Below are positions 51,955-60,564 of a DNA stretch of 64,000 nt, piece after piece. The stretch spans positions 1-64,000 of the forward strand of contig CAVUJG010000009.1 in NCBI GenBank assembly GCA_963741755.1, given 5' to 3'. Both the position numbers and the translations under genes were made by a program. This DNA comes from Sva-07 sp963741755 (GTDB taxonomy: Bacteria; Actinomycetota; Acidimicrobiia; Acidimicrobiales; Ilumatobacteraceae). The notes below the pieces were generated by a model. That model did not search any database, was not told the DNA's origin, and worked only from the letters and a program-made list of their open reading frames with translations. Numbering within the stretch: the stretch's first letter is position 1; every line of letters begins with the position of its first letter.

Positions 51955-52589
51955 GCAGGTCGACCAGCATGTGAGCGGTGGCGCCCCACACGGTCTCGTC
52001 GTCGAGTTCGAAGAAGTGCAGCGGTCGGTCCATCGGCGGACTCCCCCAGCGCTCCATCCGGTAGGTGCCGGGTCGGGCAAGCTCGGCCAACGGCGTCCAC
52101 ATCACGCGGTCGACCTCGCCAGTCAGGGCTTCGACCGGGGGCCGGTGATCGAGCACCGACACGATCGGCACGATGTAGCTGCGGCTGACGATCGTGTTGA
52201 GGTGAGGGAGTTCGCCGACGATGCTCGGGATGGCAGGATCGAGGCCGACCTCCTCGTGCGCCTCGCGTAGCGCCGTCTCGGTTGGGGTCTCGCCGGGGTC
52301 GAGGCGTCCACCGGGGAAGCTGATCTCGCCGCGATGGTTGCGCATCTGCATCGACCGGCGCGTCGAGCAGCACTTCGGCCCCATCGTCGCCTTCGAACAG
52401 GGCGACCAGCACCGCGGACACGCGAGCGTCGGGGAACGAGGGCAACAGCGGCGCCGAGTGCTCGGGTACCTCCGCGACGACGTCGTCGACGCTCCAGCGG
52501 GTGCCGTGCGGCCACGGCGGATCGTGATGCTCGGTCCACACATCCGGACGCGGGATCTGCTGGTTGCCGCCGCGCCGGCGCTCGGTCAT
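51932..52589 (-). CDS. Nudix hydrolase, NudL/CoA-pyrophosphatase-like, apparent frameshift
   Basis: About 218 residues when repaired. ATG 52589 overlaps the cystathionine-type gene stop by 4 bp (ATGA). The N-terminal half (DVVAEVPEHSAPLLPSFPDA, VSAVLVALFEGDDGAEVLL) is in one frame. The Nudix box GGRLDPGETPTETALREAHEEVGL (GX5EX7REUXEEXGU, split by this wording only) and the C-terminus are in another. The break is at about 52340-52380 and the span is 1 modulo 3. RNHRGEISFPGGRLD before the box is typical of CoA and related diphosphate hydrolases. Confidence 0.85.
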
Positions 52590-53737
52590 GCAACGCCTCG
52601 CGGCGCCGTGGACGTGAGTGCGTGATCGAGATCGGCCCACAGGTCCTCGACGTGCTCGCACCCGACGCTGAAGCGAATCAAGGTCGCCGGGATGCGTTCC
52701 TGACCGGGAATCGTCGACCGGCGTTCCATCGTCGACTCGACCCCGCCGAGGCTGGTGGCGTGATTGATCAACTCGGCGCGTTCGCACACCTCGGTGGCAC
52801 GCTCGCCGGACCCCGTCGTCTCGAACGAGAGCATCGCACCGAAGCCGTTCATGAAGCGGGCGGCGACCTCGTGGGTCGGGTGGCTCGCCAGCCCTGGGTA
52901 GCGGACGCGGGCGACCTCGGGATGCACTTCGAGGCGGGCCGCAAGTTCCATGGCGTTCGCCTGGGCACGTTCGAGCCGGAGCCCGAGTGTGCGGGCGCCG
53001 CGGATCGTGAGGAACGCCTCCATCGCGCCGATGCTCGCACCGTGGAGCAGTCGGCGTTCGTGGAACTCGTCGAAGAGGTCGTCGCGCGACACCGTGAGCA
53101 CGCCCGCCAACAGGTCCGAGTGGCCGCCGATGAACTTGGTCGCCGAGTGCATCACGACGTCGGCACCGAGAGCGAGCGGCTGCTGGTTGAGCGGGGTGGC
53201 GAACGTGCTGTCGACGGCCACGAGCGTGGTGGACGAACGCGGCGCCGAACAGATCGTGGGGAGGTCGGCGACGGTGATCAACGGGTTCTCCGGCGACTCG
53301 AGCCACACCAGGTCACACTCGGCGACCGCGGCAACCCAGGCGGCGGTATCGGCCTGATCGAGGCGCCGGACAGTCCAGCGCCCCTGACGTTCACCCTCGG
53401 CGACGATGCCGGCAACGCCGTGATAGGGATCGGTCGGGATCGCGATCGTTGCACCGACGGCCAAGCGCTGGAAGACGACGGCGGCAGCGGCCATGCCCGA
53501 CGCGAACGCGAGCGACCGTCCTCCATCGAGGCCACCGAGGAGCGCTTCGAGCGCATCGGTGGTCGCGGTCCCGTCCGACCGGCTGTAGACCCGATCGTCG
53601 GGAAGATAGAAGTTCGATGCGAACACCGGCGCCACGTTCAGCGGGGCGCCGGGCGTGCGATCGCGAGCACCGGCGACGAGCCAGGTCTGAGGCGTCCAGG
53701 TCGGCACGTGATCGTCCTGCGAAGTCCCGTCGTTCAT
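52586..53737 (-). CDS. Cystathionine gamma-synthase/lyase family PLP enzyme
   Basis: 383 residues of the Cys/Met metabolism PLP family. Phosphate-binding FASGMAAAAVVFQRL, VWLESPENPLITVADL, VAVDSTFATPLNQQPLALGADVV with the PLP Asp, and the Schiff-base Lys in MHSATKFIGGHSDLLAGVL. The C-terminal SLGGVESTMERRST and IRFSVGCEHVEDLWADLDHAL are family signatures. Gamma-synthase, lyase or sulfhydrylase activity cannot be told apart here. It is followed by the coupled Nudix gene. Confidence 0.9.
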   Translation of the reverse strand: MNDGTSQDDHVPTWTPQTWLVAGARDRTPGAPLNVAPVFASNFYLPDDRVYSRSDGTATTDALEALLGGLDGGRSLAFASGMAAAAVVFQRLAVGATIAIPTDPYHGVAGIVAEGERQGRWTVRRLDQADTAAWVAAVAECDLVWLESPENPLITVADLPTICSAPRSSTTLVAVDSTFATPLNQQPLALGADVVMHSATKFIGGHSDLLAGVLTVSRDDLFDEFHERRLLHGASIGAMEAFLTIRGARTLGLRLERAQANAMELAARLEVHPEVARVRYPGLASHPTHEVAARFMNGFGAMLSFETTGSGERATEVCERAELINHATSLGGVESTMERRSTIPGQERIPATLIRFSVGCEHVEDLWADLDHALTSTAPRGVA

Positions 53738-53765
53738 TGCTGCGACCGTATCGCCAGGCCTCTCG

Positions 53766-54290
53766 TCAATCGTCGTCGTCAGCCCCGGAGCTGAACGAGT
53801 CCTTCCAGCGCTTCAACGAGTTCACGCCACCGCCGACCACGCGTCCCGCACCCCGACCGAGTTGCTCGCTCGACGGCCGAGCGGTATCGCCGTCGGCGGC
53901 TTTCGCCTCGGCCTTGGCAGCCTTGCGTTCGGCACGTGGCACCTTCTCGGTGAAATCGGTGTGGAACCACACGAACCACAGCACGAATGCGACGGCGCCG
54001 AGCAGCAGCCGACTGGTGTTGTCGATCGAGACCCACGGCTGCACGGCACCGGCGAGCAACAGCAACATCACGACCACGTCGAGTTGCTTGTGAACGCGCT
54101 TGCCGGCCCAACTGAATGCACCGGCCGCTCCCTTGGTGATCGCTGCGTTGAGGATGATGACGAGCCCGAGCACCGCCGGCACCGCCGGCTGCGGCATCTG
54201 GATCGCCACACTGATCAGCCCGACGCCCAACAGGTACTCGATGAGCTGATGCATCCAGAACGGACGTCGCACTCGTTCGATCTCGACCAT
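53766..54290 (-). CDS. Small multi-pass membrane protein
   Basis: 174 residues. Three to four hydrophobic helices (LIEYLLGVGLISVAIQM, VPAVLGLVIILNAAI, VVVMLLLLAGAVQPWV, LLLGAVAFVLWFVWF), then a basic/Ala-rich cytoplasmic tail (AERKAAKAEAKAADGD) ending in acidic residues. No family recognised. Same direction as the upstream end of the cystathionine gene but separate from it. Confidence 0.75.
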   Translation of the reverse strand: MVEIERVRRPFWMHQLIEYLLGVGLISVAIQMPQPAVPAVLGLVIILNAAITKGAAGAFSWAGKRVHKQLDVVVMLLLLAGAVQPWVSIDNTSRLLLGAVAFVLWFVWFHTDFTEKVPRAERKAAKAEAKAADGDTARPSSEQLGRGAGRVVGGGVNSLKRWKDSFSSGADDDD

Positions 54291-54425
54291 CCCGGTGATC
54301 CTACGGCCGGCGTTCGCAGCGAGCGTGCTCGATTCGGCGGCGCCACTCCCGACCAGACCTCCCTACAGTGATGAGCGTCTGCGAACCACCTGCAACAGCC
54401 CGGCGATCGGAGCGAGGAGCCATCG

Positions 54426-55345
54426 ATGGCCGCAAGACATTGGACCACCGCCGACATCCCCGATCAGTCGGGTCGGGTCGCCGTCGTGACAGGGTCGAAC
54501 ACCGGCCTCGGACTGGCGACCGTCGGAGGCCCTCGCTGGCGCTGGCGCCGAGGTGGTCATGGCCGTCCGCAATCTCGACAAGGGAGAAGCGGCGCGATCG
54601 CAGATCCTCGAACAGCACCCGGACGGCCACGATCCACGTTCAGTCGCTCGACCTCGCGTCGCTCGACTCGGTGCGGACCGCCGCCGACGAACTCCTGGCG
54701 CGCTACGACCGACTCGACCTGTTGATCAACAACGCTGGGCTGATGTACACCAAATGGCAGACCACCGCCGACGGGTTCGAGTTGCAGATGGGTGTCAACC
54801 ACCTCGGCCACTTCGCGCTGACCTCGGTGCTGCTCGATCGGCTGATGGCCACGCCCGGTTCACGGATTGTCAACGTCAGCAGCGTCGCCCACAAGATCAG
54901 GTCGACGCTCGACCCGACCACGATGATGTCCGGCGAGAAGTACGACCGCACCGCCGCCTACGGGCGGTCGAAGCTCGCCAACCTGCTGTTCACTTACGAG
55001 CTGCAACGTCGCCTCGATGCGGCCGAGTCGACGACTGCCGCCTTGGCCGCTCACCCCGGCGTGTCGGCAACCGAACTCGGTCGCGAGTCGCCACCCGTGG
55101 TCCAGTTCTCGATGAAGATCGGCAAGCCGCTACTGCAGTCGGCGGCGAAGGGCGCCCTCCCGCAGCTCCGGGCCGCCACCGACCCCGATGCGGCGGGCGG
55201 CCAGTACTACGGACCGGACGGCTTCATGGAGTGGCGCGGCAACCCGGTCGTCGTGACATCGTCCGAGCGCTCGCACGACCGCGACCTCCAGCAGGCGTTG
55301 TGGGCCGAGTCCGAGCGCCTGACCGGCATCACCTGGCCGATCTGA
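54426..55345 (+). CDS. Short-chain dehydrogenase (protochlorophyllide reductase-like SDR), two apparent frameshifts
   Basis: ATG 54426 follows GAGGAG by 7 nt and opens MAARHWTTADIPDQSGRVAV, VTGSNTGLGLATV. An extra G near 54527 and an extra C near 54625 break the frame. Removing both restores VEALAGAGAEVVMAVRNLDK and HPDGTIHVQSLDLASLDSV. The rest is intact: NNAGLMYTKW, IVNVSSVAHK, catalytic YGRSKLANLL, and HPGVSATELGR. The span is 2 modulo 3, consistent with two inserted bases. SDRs of this type act on varied lipophilic ketones. The first of three neighbouring broken genes. Confidence 0.82.
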
Positions 55346-55693
55346 AGCTCCTCGCGCAGTCGGCAGCTCGCGTTGGCCTCCCGGAAGCGCACGAGGAGCC
55401 GCATTTCGACCTCACGTCGTTTCGCGTCGGCACGAAGATCTCGCGACCGCGCCGCCCGACGGCGGCGTCGTTCGGGTATTCGTCGATGAGTCCGAAGCTC
55501 GAGCATGCGTTGCTGAAGCTTGACCGGCGTCGAATTGCTCCTCTGGGGCGAGAAGGTCTCGGGTGTCAGCGTGTCGCTCGCCACGGCCGACGCTCGACGG
55601 GTGGCCGAACTGCTCGAGGAGTCGTGGCGTCGCCGTGCGCCGAAGCGAGCCATCGCCGCGTTGACGCCCCGCGGCCGCAGCCGAATGATCTGA
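55346..55693 (+). pseudogene. MmcQ/YjbR-like protein, several frameshifts
   Basis: Pieces in three frames assemble to one protein: QLALA, then LPEAHEEPHFDLTSFRVGTK, then FATAPPDGGVVRVFVDESEA, then VELLLWGEKVSGVSVSLATA, then ADARRVAELLEESWRRRAPK and the end GRSRMI at 55693. The order and content match the small MmcQ/YjbR (CyaY-fold) family. At least three shifts are needed and no good start codon remains in frame, because the SDR stop is just upstream. Either a decayed gene or error-rich sequence. Confidence 0.6.
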
Positions 55694-55748
55694 CGCGACC
55701 GGTACCTGCCCGCTCGACTCGAACACGTCGCTTCAGTAGCGGCACCAG

Positions 55749-56160
55749 ATGCCCATCAAGCTGGAGAACGTCGGTATCGCTGTCCGCGACATCGAGGCGA
55801 CGATCGCCTTCTTCACCGACCTCGGTCCACCGTTGTCGGCCGCGACACAGTGAGCGGCGAGTGGGCCGACACCGCTGTCGGCCTCGACGGAAACCACGCC
55901 CGCATCGCCATGCTCCAGACCCCGAACGGCAACGGCGTCTGGAGCTCTTCGAGTACATCCACCCCGACGCAATCGAGACGGAACCGACCCGGCCCAACGA
56001 GATCGGCATGCACCGCGTCGCCCTCGGTCGACGACATCGACCAGGCGCTCGAGGTCGCTGCGAGGCATGGCTGCTTCCACTCGGGCGTCGCGAGAGAGGA
56101 CATCAAAGGCATGCCAGCACCGATCGAGTCACCATCGTGATGCTGGCGCAGGAGCTGTAG
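55749..56160 (+). pseudogene. VOC (glyoxalase-like) protein, several frameshifts
   Basis: ATG 55749 gives MPIKLENVGIAVRDIEATIA and FFTDLG. Other frames continue with TVVGRDTVSGEWADTAVGLD, GNHARIAMLQTPNGNG, then RLELFEYIHPDAIETEPTRP, NEIGMHRVAL, VDDIDQALEVAARHG and finally VTIVMLAQEL ending at 56160. This is the beta-alpha-beta-beta-beta layout of a vicinal oxygen chelate protein, with metal-ligand His/Glu positions plausible. At least four shifts. Function cannot be assigned. Confidence 0.6.
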
Positions 56161-56188
56161 ACGAGCTGACCTGCGCGAGACTGCCCCG

Positions 56189-57079
56189 ATGGTGGACGTC
56201 CTGCGAGTTGCGCAACTGTCGGACACTCACTTCTTGGAGCGCGGTCTCGAGCCGGAAGGGGGCTCTGCCTACGACACCTCCGAAGCGTTCGACGCCGTGC
56301 TCGACGACCTGTGCGGTCGCGAGTTGGACCTCGTCGTGGTCACCGGCGACATCGCCGACCATGGGCGGGCCGAGCAGTACGAGATCGCCGCTGCGGCGTT
56401 CGCCCGGCTGCCGTGCCCGGTGTTCGTGTGTCCGGGGAACCACGACTACGACTCCCCGTTCCGTACCGCGTTCCAGGCGCCTGACGTCTTCGTGCCCCGG
56501 GTGACCCAACACGGGCCGTGGTCGTTCGTCTACGCGGACTCGAATGCCGGCGCAATGGGCGCCGACGACTCGGGTCGGTTGCTCGATCCACCCGGCGAGG
56601 ACCGCCTGCACGGCAACGGCTCGCTCGGCGCGGCCGAGTCGGCGTGGTTGCGCGCAGCAACGACCGCCCACGACGCCGACCACGTGTTCGTATGGGTGCA
56701 CCACCCGCCCGACGCCGACGTGCCGCTCTGCAACGAGGCGGCCTACACCGCTGAATGGGAAGCAGTGGTGGCCGATCGACCGAAGATCCGCGGCTTCGGT
56801 GGTGGCCACACTCACATCCCCTCGACCTACGAGTTCGCCGGGCGTCCGGTGTTCGTCGCCCCGTCACTGAAGAACAACTTCGATCTCCTGGCCAGCACCT
56901 GGCTGCCGCCGGGCTACCGGACCTACGAGTTCGGCCTCGATGGCACCATCACCAGCGAGGTGCAACTCGTCGATGACGAGCGGTGGCCGCGCCGGCCGTT
57001 CGGACGGGCGATCCGCTCGCTGTTCATGGGTGAGATCTCGCACTCGGAACTGGCCGAGATCGCGGCGCGGCGGCGCTGA
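56189..57079 (+). CDS. Calcineurin-like metallophosphoesterase (CpdA/class III phosphodiesterase type)
   Basis: 296 residues with all dinuclear-metal motifs: DTH in AQLSDTHFLERG, GD in VVTGDIADHG, GNHD in VCPGNHDYDSPF, H in VWVHHPPD, and GHTH in GGGHTHIPSTY. The layout resembles class III cyclic-nucleotide phosphodiesterases, so it could reverse the action of the two cyclases in this window; that link is inference. It follows the error-dense region but is itself intact. Confidence 0.87.
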   Translation: MVDVLRVAQLSDTHFLERGLEPEGGSAYDTSEAFDAVLDDLCGRELDLVVVTGDIADHGRAEQYEIAAAAFARLPCPVFVCPGNHDYDSPFRTAFQAPDVFVPRVTQHGPWSFVYADSNAGAMGADDSGRLLDPPGEDRLHGNGSLGAAESAWLRAATTAHDADHVFVWVHHPPDADVPLCNEAAYTAEWEAVVADRPKIRGFGGGHTHIPSTYEFAGRPVFVAPSLKNNFDLLASTWLPPGYRTYEFGLDGTITSEVQLVDDERWPRRPFGRAIRSLFMGEISHSELAEIAARRR

Positions 57080-57090
57080 GACGACGATCG

Positions 57091-57531
57091 ATGGCCGGAA
57101 ACGGAACGCGCCGGGCACGAGCTGCGAAGAAGCGGCGGCGACGCATGGATCGCGCCGACAACGACCTCTCCGGGGACCAATGGGAAGCGCTGAAGGCGGC
57201 GTGGGGCGGCTGCGCCTACTGCGGCGAGTCGACGGCGCCGATGCAACGAGACTGCGTGCTGGCGCTGTCGCGTGGCGGTCGATACACGCTCGACAATGTC
57301 GTGCCTGCGTGCGGCTCGTGCAATTCGAGCAAATGCAACAACGAGGTCACCGGCTGGCTTCGCCGGAAGCGTCTCGACGAGCGTGCGTTTCTCGTTCGGC
57401 AGATCGACATCAGCCGCGAGCTCGCACGCCGGTTTCCTGCCGGACCCATCGACGGGGGCGCACCCGACACGGAGGCAACGGAGGCGGGGGGGGAGGGAAG
57501 GGGGGGGGGGACGACGCGGGCAATCCGATGA
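57091..57531 (+). CDS. HNH endonuclease-like protein with G-tract 3' end
   Basis: 146 residues. A very basic N-terminus (RRARAAKKRRRRMDR) precedes an HNH-type zinc fold: CAYCGE, then RDCVLALSRGGRYTLDN and PACGSCNSSK with the usual Asn, and two CxxC pairs binding structural zinc. The first catalytic His of a normal HNH motif (DH before the strand) is replaced by RD, so nuclease activity is uncertain. The last ~15 codons are Gly/Glu/Arg encoded by runs of G, so the 3' end is unreliable. Confidence 0.75.
   Translation: MAGNGTRRARAAKKRRRRMDRADNDLSGDQWEALKAAWGGCAYCGESTAPMQRDCVLALSRGGRYTLDNVVPACGSCNSSKCNNEVTGWLRRKRLDERAFLVRQIDISRELARRFPAGPIDGGAPDTEATEAGGEGRGGGTTRAIR
57486..57510. other. Long G homopolymer tracts
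   Basis: G8 at 57486-57493 and G11 at 57500-57510, separated by AGGGAA. The longest homopolymers seen in the window. They could form a G-quadruplex or slip during replication, or may be an assembly artefact. They encode the Gly-rich tail of the HNH protein. Confidence 0.8.
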
Positions 57532-57618
57532 ATTCATGGCCCGACCATCGTCTCTACAGAGCAACAGCCACGTGGTGGCCTCCGGGCACCGACAGGACTG
57601 AGCAGAGAGGAGTCAGCC

Positions 57619-57871
57619 ATGTCCACGTCCACATCGGACCGCTCGACATCACGTTCACCGCCACGTTGGGGCGAGTACGCGAGGGCGACACCTGGACCTG
57701 CGTCCAGATGCCGACTCCGCCACCGTGTTCGGCACACGTGGTCTCGTGAAGGTCGCCGGCACCGTCGACGGCGTGCCGTTCCGCAGCTCGTTCATGGCGC
57801 TCGGCGACGGCACGCACAAGCTCCAATGCAGCGCCATCCGCAAGATCATGGCAAGTCCGACGGGAGAGTGA
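57619..57871 (+). CDS. DUF1905-type small protein, apparent frameshift
   Basis: GAGAGGAG lies 7 nt before ATG 57619. Fragments PLDITFTATLGRVREGDTWT and CVQMP lie in one frame and DSATVFGTRGLVKVAGTVDG, VPFRSSFMALGDGTHKLQCS and AIRKIMASPTGE in another. Together they make the beta-barrel DUF1905 domain (FTATL...W..V..P, VDGVPFRSS.M.LGDG.H.L). The span is 1 modulo 3. Also a frame conflict right after the start codon. Function of the family unknown. The next gene follows 40 bp later in the same direction. Confidence 0.65.
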
Positions 57872-57911
57872 GTCATGCCAACGCCTCAATTGACGTCGGG
57901 AGAGCAACGAG

Positions 57912-58484
57912 ATGAGACCACTTCGATACGCGATCAACATCACGCTCGACGGCTGCTGCCATCACGAGGCCGGGGTCGCCCCGGACGAGGAGTCGATGCG
58001 CTACTGGACCGCTGAAATGGGGCGAGCCGATGCCTTGCTGTTCGGACGGGTGACCTACGAGATGATGGAGTCGGCGTGGCGGCGACCGTCCACCGGCACG
58101 TGGCCCGACTGGATGGAAGCGTGGGAGATCCCGTTCGCCGAGACCATCGACCCGGCGAAGAAGTACGTCGTCTCGAGCACGCTGAGCGAGGTCGATTGGA
58201 ACGCCGAGCTGTTGCAAGGCGACCTGGGACAAGCCGTTCAGCAACTCAAGCAGGAGCCAGGCGAGGGGCTGTTCGTGGGTGGCGTGACGCTTCCCCTCGC
58301 GCTGGCCGATCTGGGACTGATCGACGAATACGAGTTCCTCGTGCAGCCGGTTCTTGCCGGCTACGGGCCGACGTTGCTCGCCGGTCTACGCGAGCGCATC
58401 CAGCTCGAACTGGTGAACCGCCACGAGTTCCAGTCGGGGGCCGTCGCCCTGCGGTACCGGCGGTGGACGTCTGACCAACGCTGA
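57912..58484 (+). CDS. Dihydrofolate reductase/RibD C-terminal family protein
   Basis: 190 residues. MRPLRYAINITLDGCCHHEA is the typical N-terminal strand, ADALLFGRVTYEMMESAW the helix and loop, KYVVSSTLSEVDWNAELL the middle strand, GLFVGGVTLPLALADLGLID the dinucleotide-binding GG region, and LVQPVLAGYGPTLLAGLRER the C-terminal block. Such proteins use NAD(P)H but mostly have unknown substrates. Probably co-transcribed with the DUF1905 gene. Confidence 0.88.
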   Translation: MRPLRYAINITLDGCCHHEAGVAPDEESMRYWTAEMGRADALLFGRVTYEMMESAWRRPSTGTWPDWMEAWEIPFAETIDPAKKYVVSSTLSEVDWNAELLQGDLGQAVQQLKQEPGEGLFVGGVTLPLALADLGLIDEYEFLVQPVLAGYGPTLLAGLRERIQLELVNRHEFQSGAVALRYRRWTSDQR

Positions 58485-58805
58485 CCGGCGCATCAGGTGT
58501 CGAGTGGTCGAGGGAACGATCAGCCGATGAACGGACGGCTGTGTCCGCCGCCACTGATACTCGGGCGGATGACATGGGCGTGTGCGGTGCGAGCACCTCC
58601 TGGCGTGCCGGTTCCATGGCGAAGAAGCTGCCGACAACGGTGCCGGTGCACACCGACGCGCCGCATTCGCACGGCCACGAGTCACCGTCGACGCGTTCAA
58701 TCGTTAGTCGATCGTGATCTCGTCGTCCAATCAACCTGGATTGGGATGCTGGCGGACTCACACGGCGTTCGGTGCCCCCGGTGCCCCCGGGCAGCGCCTC
58801 CTCCA
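58485..58805. other. 321-bp stretch with no supported gene
   Basis: Between the DHFR-like gene and the VOC gene. One minus-strand frame gives a short Cys-containing stretch (DSWPCECGASVCTGTVVG) that might be a remnant of a small protein, but start, length and codon bias do not support a call. No RNA gene or hairpin repeat recognised. Confidence 0.4.
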
Positions 58806-59192
58806 TCACTCGCCGTCGACGAACAGACAGAACGGGTGGCCTGCCGGATCGAGCATGATGCGAAGACGGTGGGGTCGGGCGGGGGAAGAGCCTCGTCGCC
58901 TCCGACGAGAACGAGCTGAACTGCCGCGCCGAGGTCGTCCACGAGGATTTCGAAGTGCATCATCTTGGCTTGGCGTCCCGCTTGGTCCGGCCAGACCGGG
59001 GCCTCGTAGGCGTCCTCCGCCTGGATGTTCAGCCTGATGCCGCCCTGGGGATTGCGGAGCTGCAGCCATCCGCTGCCGTCGCGGGTCGTGATGTCCCAGC
59101 CGAGCACTTGTGAGTAAAACGCACCGAGCGCTTCGGCGTCGGAGCAGTCGACGGTGAATCTCGGTCGACCTGATCGCTGGCAACGATGGCAT
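58806..59192 (-). CDS. VOC/glyoxalase-like protein, two apparent frameshifts
   Basis: ATG 59192 gives MPSLPAIRS. After a shift near 59165 the main body reads RPRFTVDCSDAEALGAFYSQ, VLGWDITTRDGSGWLQLRNP and KMMHFEILVDDLGAAVQLVL. After another shift near 58865 it ends RIMLDPAGHPFCLFVDGE at 58806. This is the Glyoxalase_6-like VOC pattern (FTVDC..., HFEILVDD, DPAGHPFCL). The span is a multiple of three, so the shifts cancel. Substrate unknown. It precedes an aldo-keto reductase end in the same direction. Confidence 0.7.
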   Translation of the reverse strand: MPSLPAIRSTEIHRRLLRRRSARCVLLTSARLGHHDPRRQRMAAAPQSPGRHQAEHPGGGRLRGPGLAGPSGTPSQDDALRNPRGRPRRGSSARSRRRRRGSSPARPHRLRIMLDPAGHPFCLFVDGE

Positions 59193-59232
59193 GGCCTCGG
59201 TGTCGCGCTGCCGAACTTCGTGAACCGTCGAG

Positions 59233-60207
59233 CTACCAGGCGTACGCTTCCGGTGCGGTGCCGCCGGGCCCGGGGAAGATCGCGTCGATCGATGCCAGCG
59301 TGTCCGGAGCGAGGTGGATCTCGAGCGAACGCAACGAGGCACCGTCGAACTGGCCCAGTGTGCGCGGACCGATGATCGGGCAGGTCACGCCGTCCTGAGC
59401 GAGGAGCCACGCCAACGCCACCGCTGCAGGCTCCTCTCCGAGATCGGAACACAATTGCTCCCACTGCTCGAGCTGAGGGCGCAGCTTGTCGATCCGCCTC
59501 AGCGACTGTGGGGATTGGCGGCGGGCACGGTCGGAGTCGCCGAGTACGCCACCGAGCAACCCGCCCGACAGCGGGCTCCACGGGATCACACCGACGCCGT
59601 ACTCGCGGCATGCCGGAAGCACCTCGAGTTCCACGGTTCGCACCAGCAGGTTGTAGTGGCTCTGCTCGCTGACGAGGCCGAGCGTGTGCCGGCGGGCGGC
59701 GGCTTCGTTCGCCCGGGCGATGTGCCATCCGGCGAAGTTGCTGCTGCCGACATAGGTGATCTTGCCCTGCTGGATCAGGGTGTCCATCGCCTGCCAGACC
59801 TCTTCCCAGGGCGCGGTCCGGTCGATGTGGTGCATCTGGTAGAGGTCGATGTGGTCGGTCTGCATTCGCCGAAGGCTGTCCTCACACGCCATCCGGATGT
59901 GACGTGCCGACAGCCGACCGTCGTTCGGCCACTCGGACATGGCTCCGAAGAGCTTCGTCGCCAGGACGATCTTGTCTCGCCGGCCGCCGCCCTGGGCGAA
60001 CCACCGTCCGATGATCGACTCGGTGGCACCGGCGCCCTTGTCGCCGCCGTAACGGTTCGCCGTGTCGAAGAAGTTGATCCCGAGCTCGACGGCGCGGTCC
60101 ATGATCGCGAACGATTCGTCCTCGGGCGTCTGCGGCCCGAAGTTCATCGTGCCGAGACACAGCTCGCTGACCTGGAGAGCGGTACGGCCCAGCCGTCGAT
60201 AGCGCAT
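59233..60207 (-). CDS. Aldo/keto reductase
   Basis: 324-residue NADPH-dependent oxidoreductase of the AKR (YajO/Tas-like) group. MRYRRLGRTALQVSELCLGT, catalytic Asp in INFFDTANRYG, Tyr in the same loop, Lys in IVLATKLFGAMS, and His in LYQMHHID. Cofactor-binding region IPWSPLSGGLLGG and IIGPRTLGQFDGA near the C-terminus. Monocistronic; the downstream VOC gene is 41 bp away. Confidence 0.9.
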   Translation of the reverse strand: MRYRRLGRTALQVSELCLGTMNFGPQTPEDESFAIMDRAVELGINFFDTANRYGGDKGAGATESIIGRWFAQGGGRRDKIVLATKLFGAMSEWPNDGRLSARHIRMACEDSLRRMQTDHIDLYQMHHIDRTAPWEEVWQAMDTLIQQGKITYVGSSNFAGWHIARANEAAARRHTLGLVSEQSHYNLLVRTVELEVLPACREYGVGVIPWSPLSGGLLGGVLGDSDRARRQSPQSLRRIDKLRPQLEQWEQLCSDLGEEPAAVALAWLLAQDGVTCPIIGPRTLGQFDGASLRSLEIHLAPDTLASIDAIFPGPGGTAPEAYAW

Positions 60208-60281
60208 GGCATCATGCTCGCAGACCCAGATCCCATGTCAAATGCACGTAGTAGTGGTGGAGCTTGCCGGGTGGTGCAGGG

Positions 60282-60434
60282 GTGAGTCTCGACTACGAGA
60301 TACTCAACGGTCTCGCACCGGGACCTGTTCTCGGACACGTCGAGCACACGGTGATCGGAACTGCTGACGATGGCTCGACATACCCCGTCGGCTGCGCCAT
60401 GCCTGGTGGTACGGCTCACCAGGCGAGGAACTGA
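60282..60434 (+). CDS. Possible short peptide of 50 residues
   Basis: GTG 60282 to TGA 60434, within the 357-bp gap between the aldo/keto reductase and the YdeI-like gene. The sequence (GLAPGPVLGHVEHTVIGTAD) is not low-complexity and has no match I recognise. Nothing else, such as an RNA gene or repeat, was seen in this gap apart from a short GTAGAC/GGAGAC microrepeat near 60535. Weak evidence. Confidence 0.2.
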   Translation: MSLDYEILNGLAPGPVLGHVEHTVIGTADDGSTYPVGCAMPGGTAHQARN

Positions 60435-60551
60435 CCGAACGAGATGTTGCCGTACTCGAACTCGTTGAGCCGTAGTACCTGCAAACGGCGTCCGGTGACA
60501 CGGTCGCAGCCCCCGGTCGTCGTCGTGCAGGCGTAGACGTAGACGGAGACG

Positions 60552-60557
60552 TAGCCT
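60552..60557 (+). promoter_or_regulatory. -10 box of the YdeI-like gene
   Basis: TAGCCT, 7 nt before GTG 60565; leaderless pattern. Confidence 0.45.
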
Positions 60558-60564
60558 CACCGGC

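Noticed and set aside
52334..53794. Open frame of 486 codons opposite the cystathionine-type gene
   Set aside because: Antisense shadow; the minus-strand gene has all PLP motifs.
60530..60556. GTAGAC/GGAGAC microrepeat as a minisatellite
   Set aside because: Only three imperfect units over about 20 bp; too short to mean more than chance.
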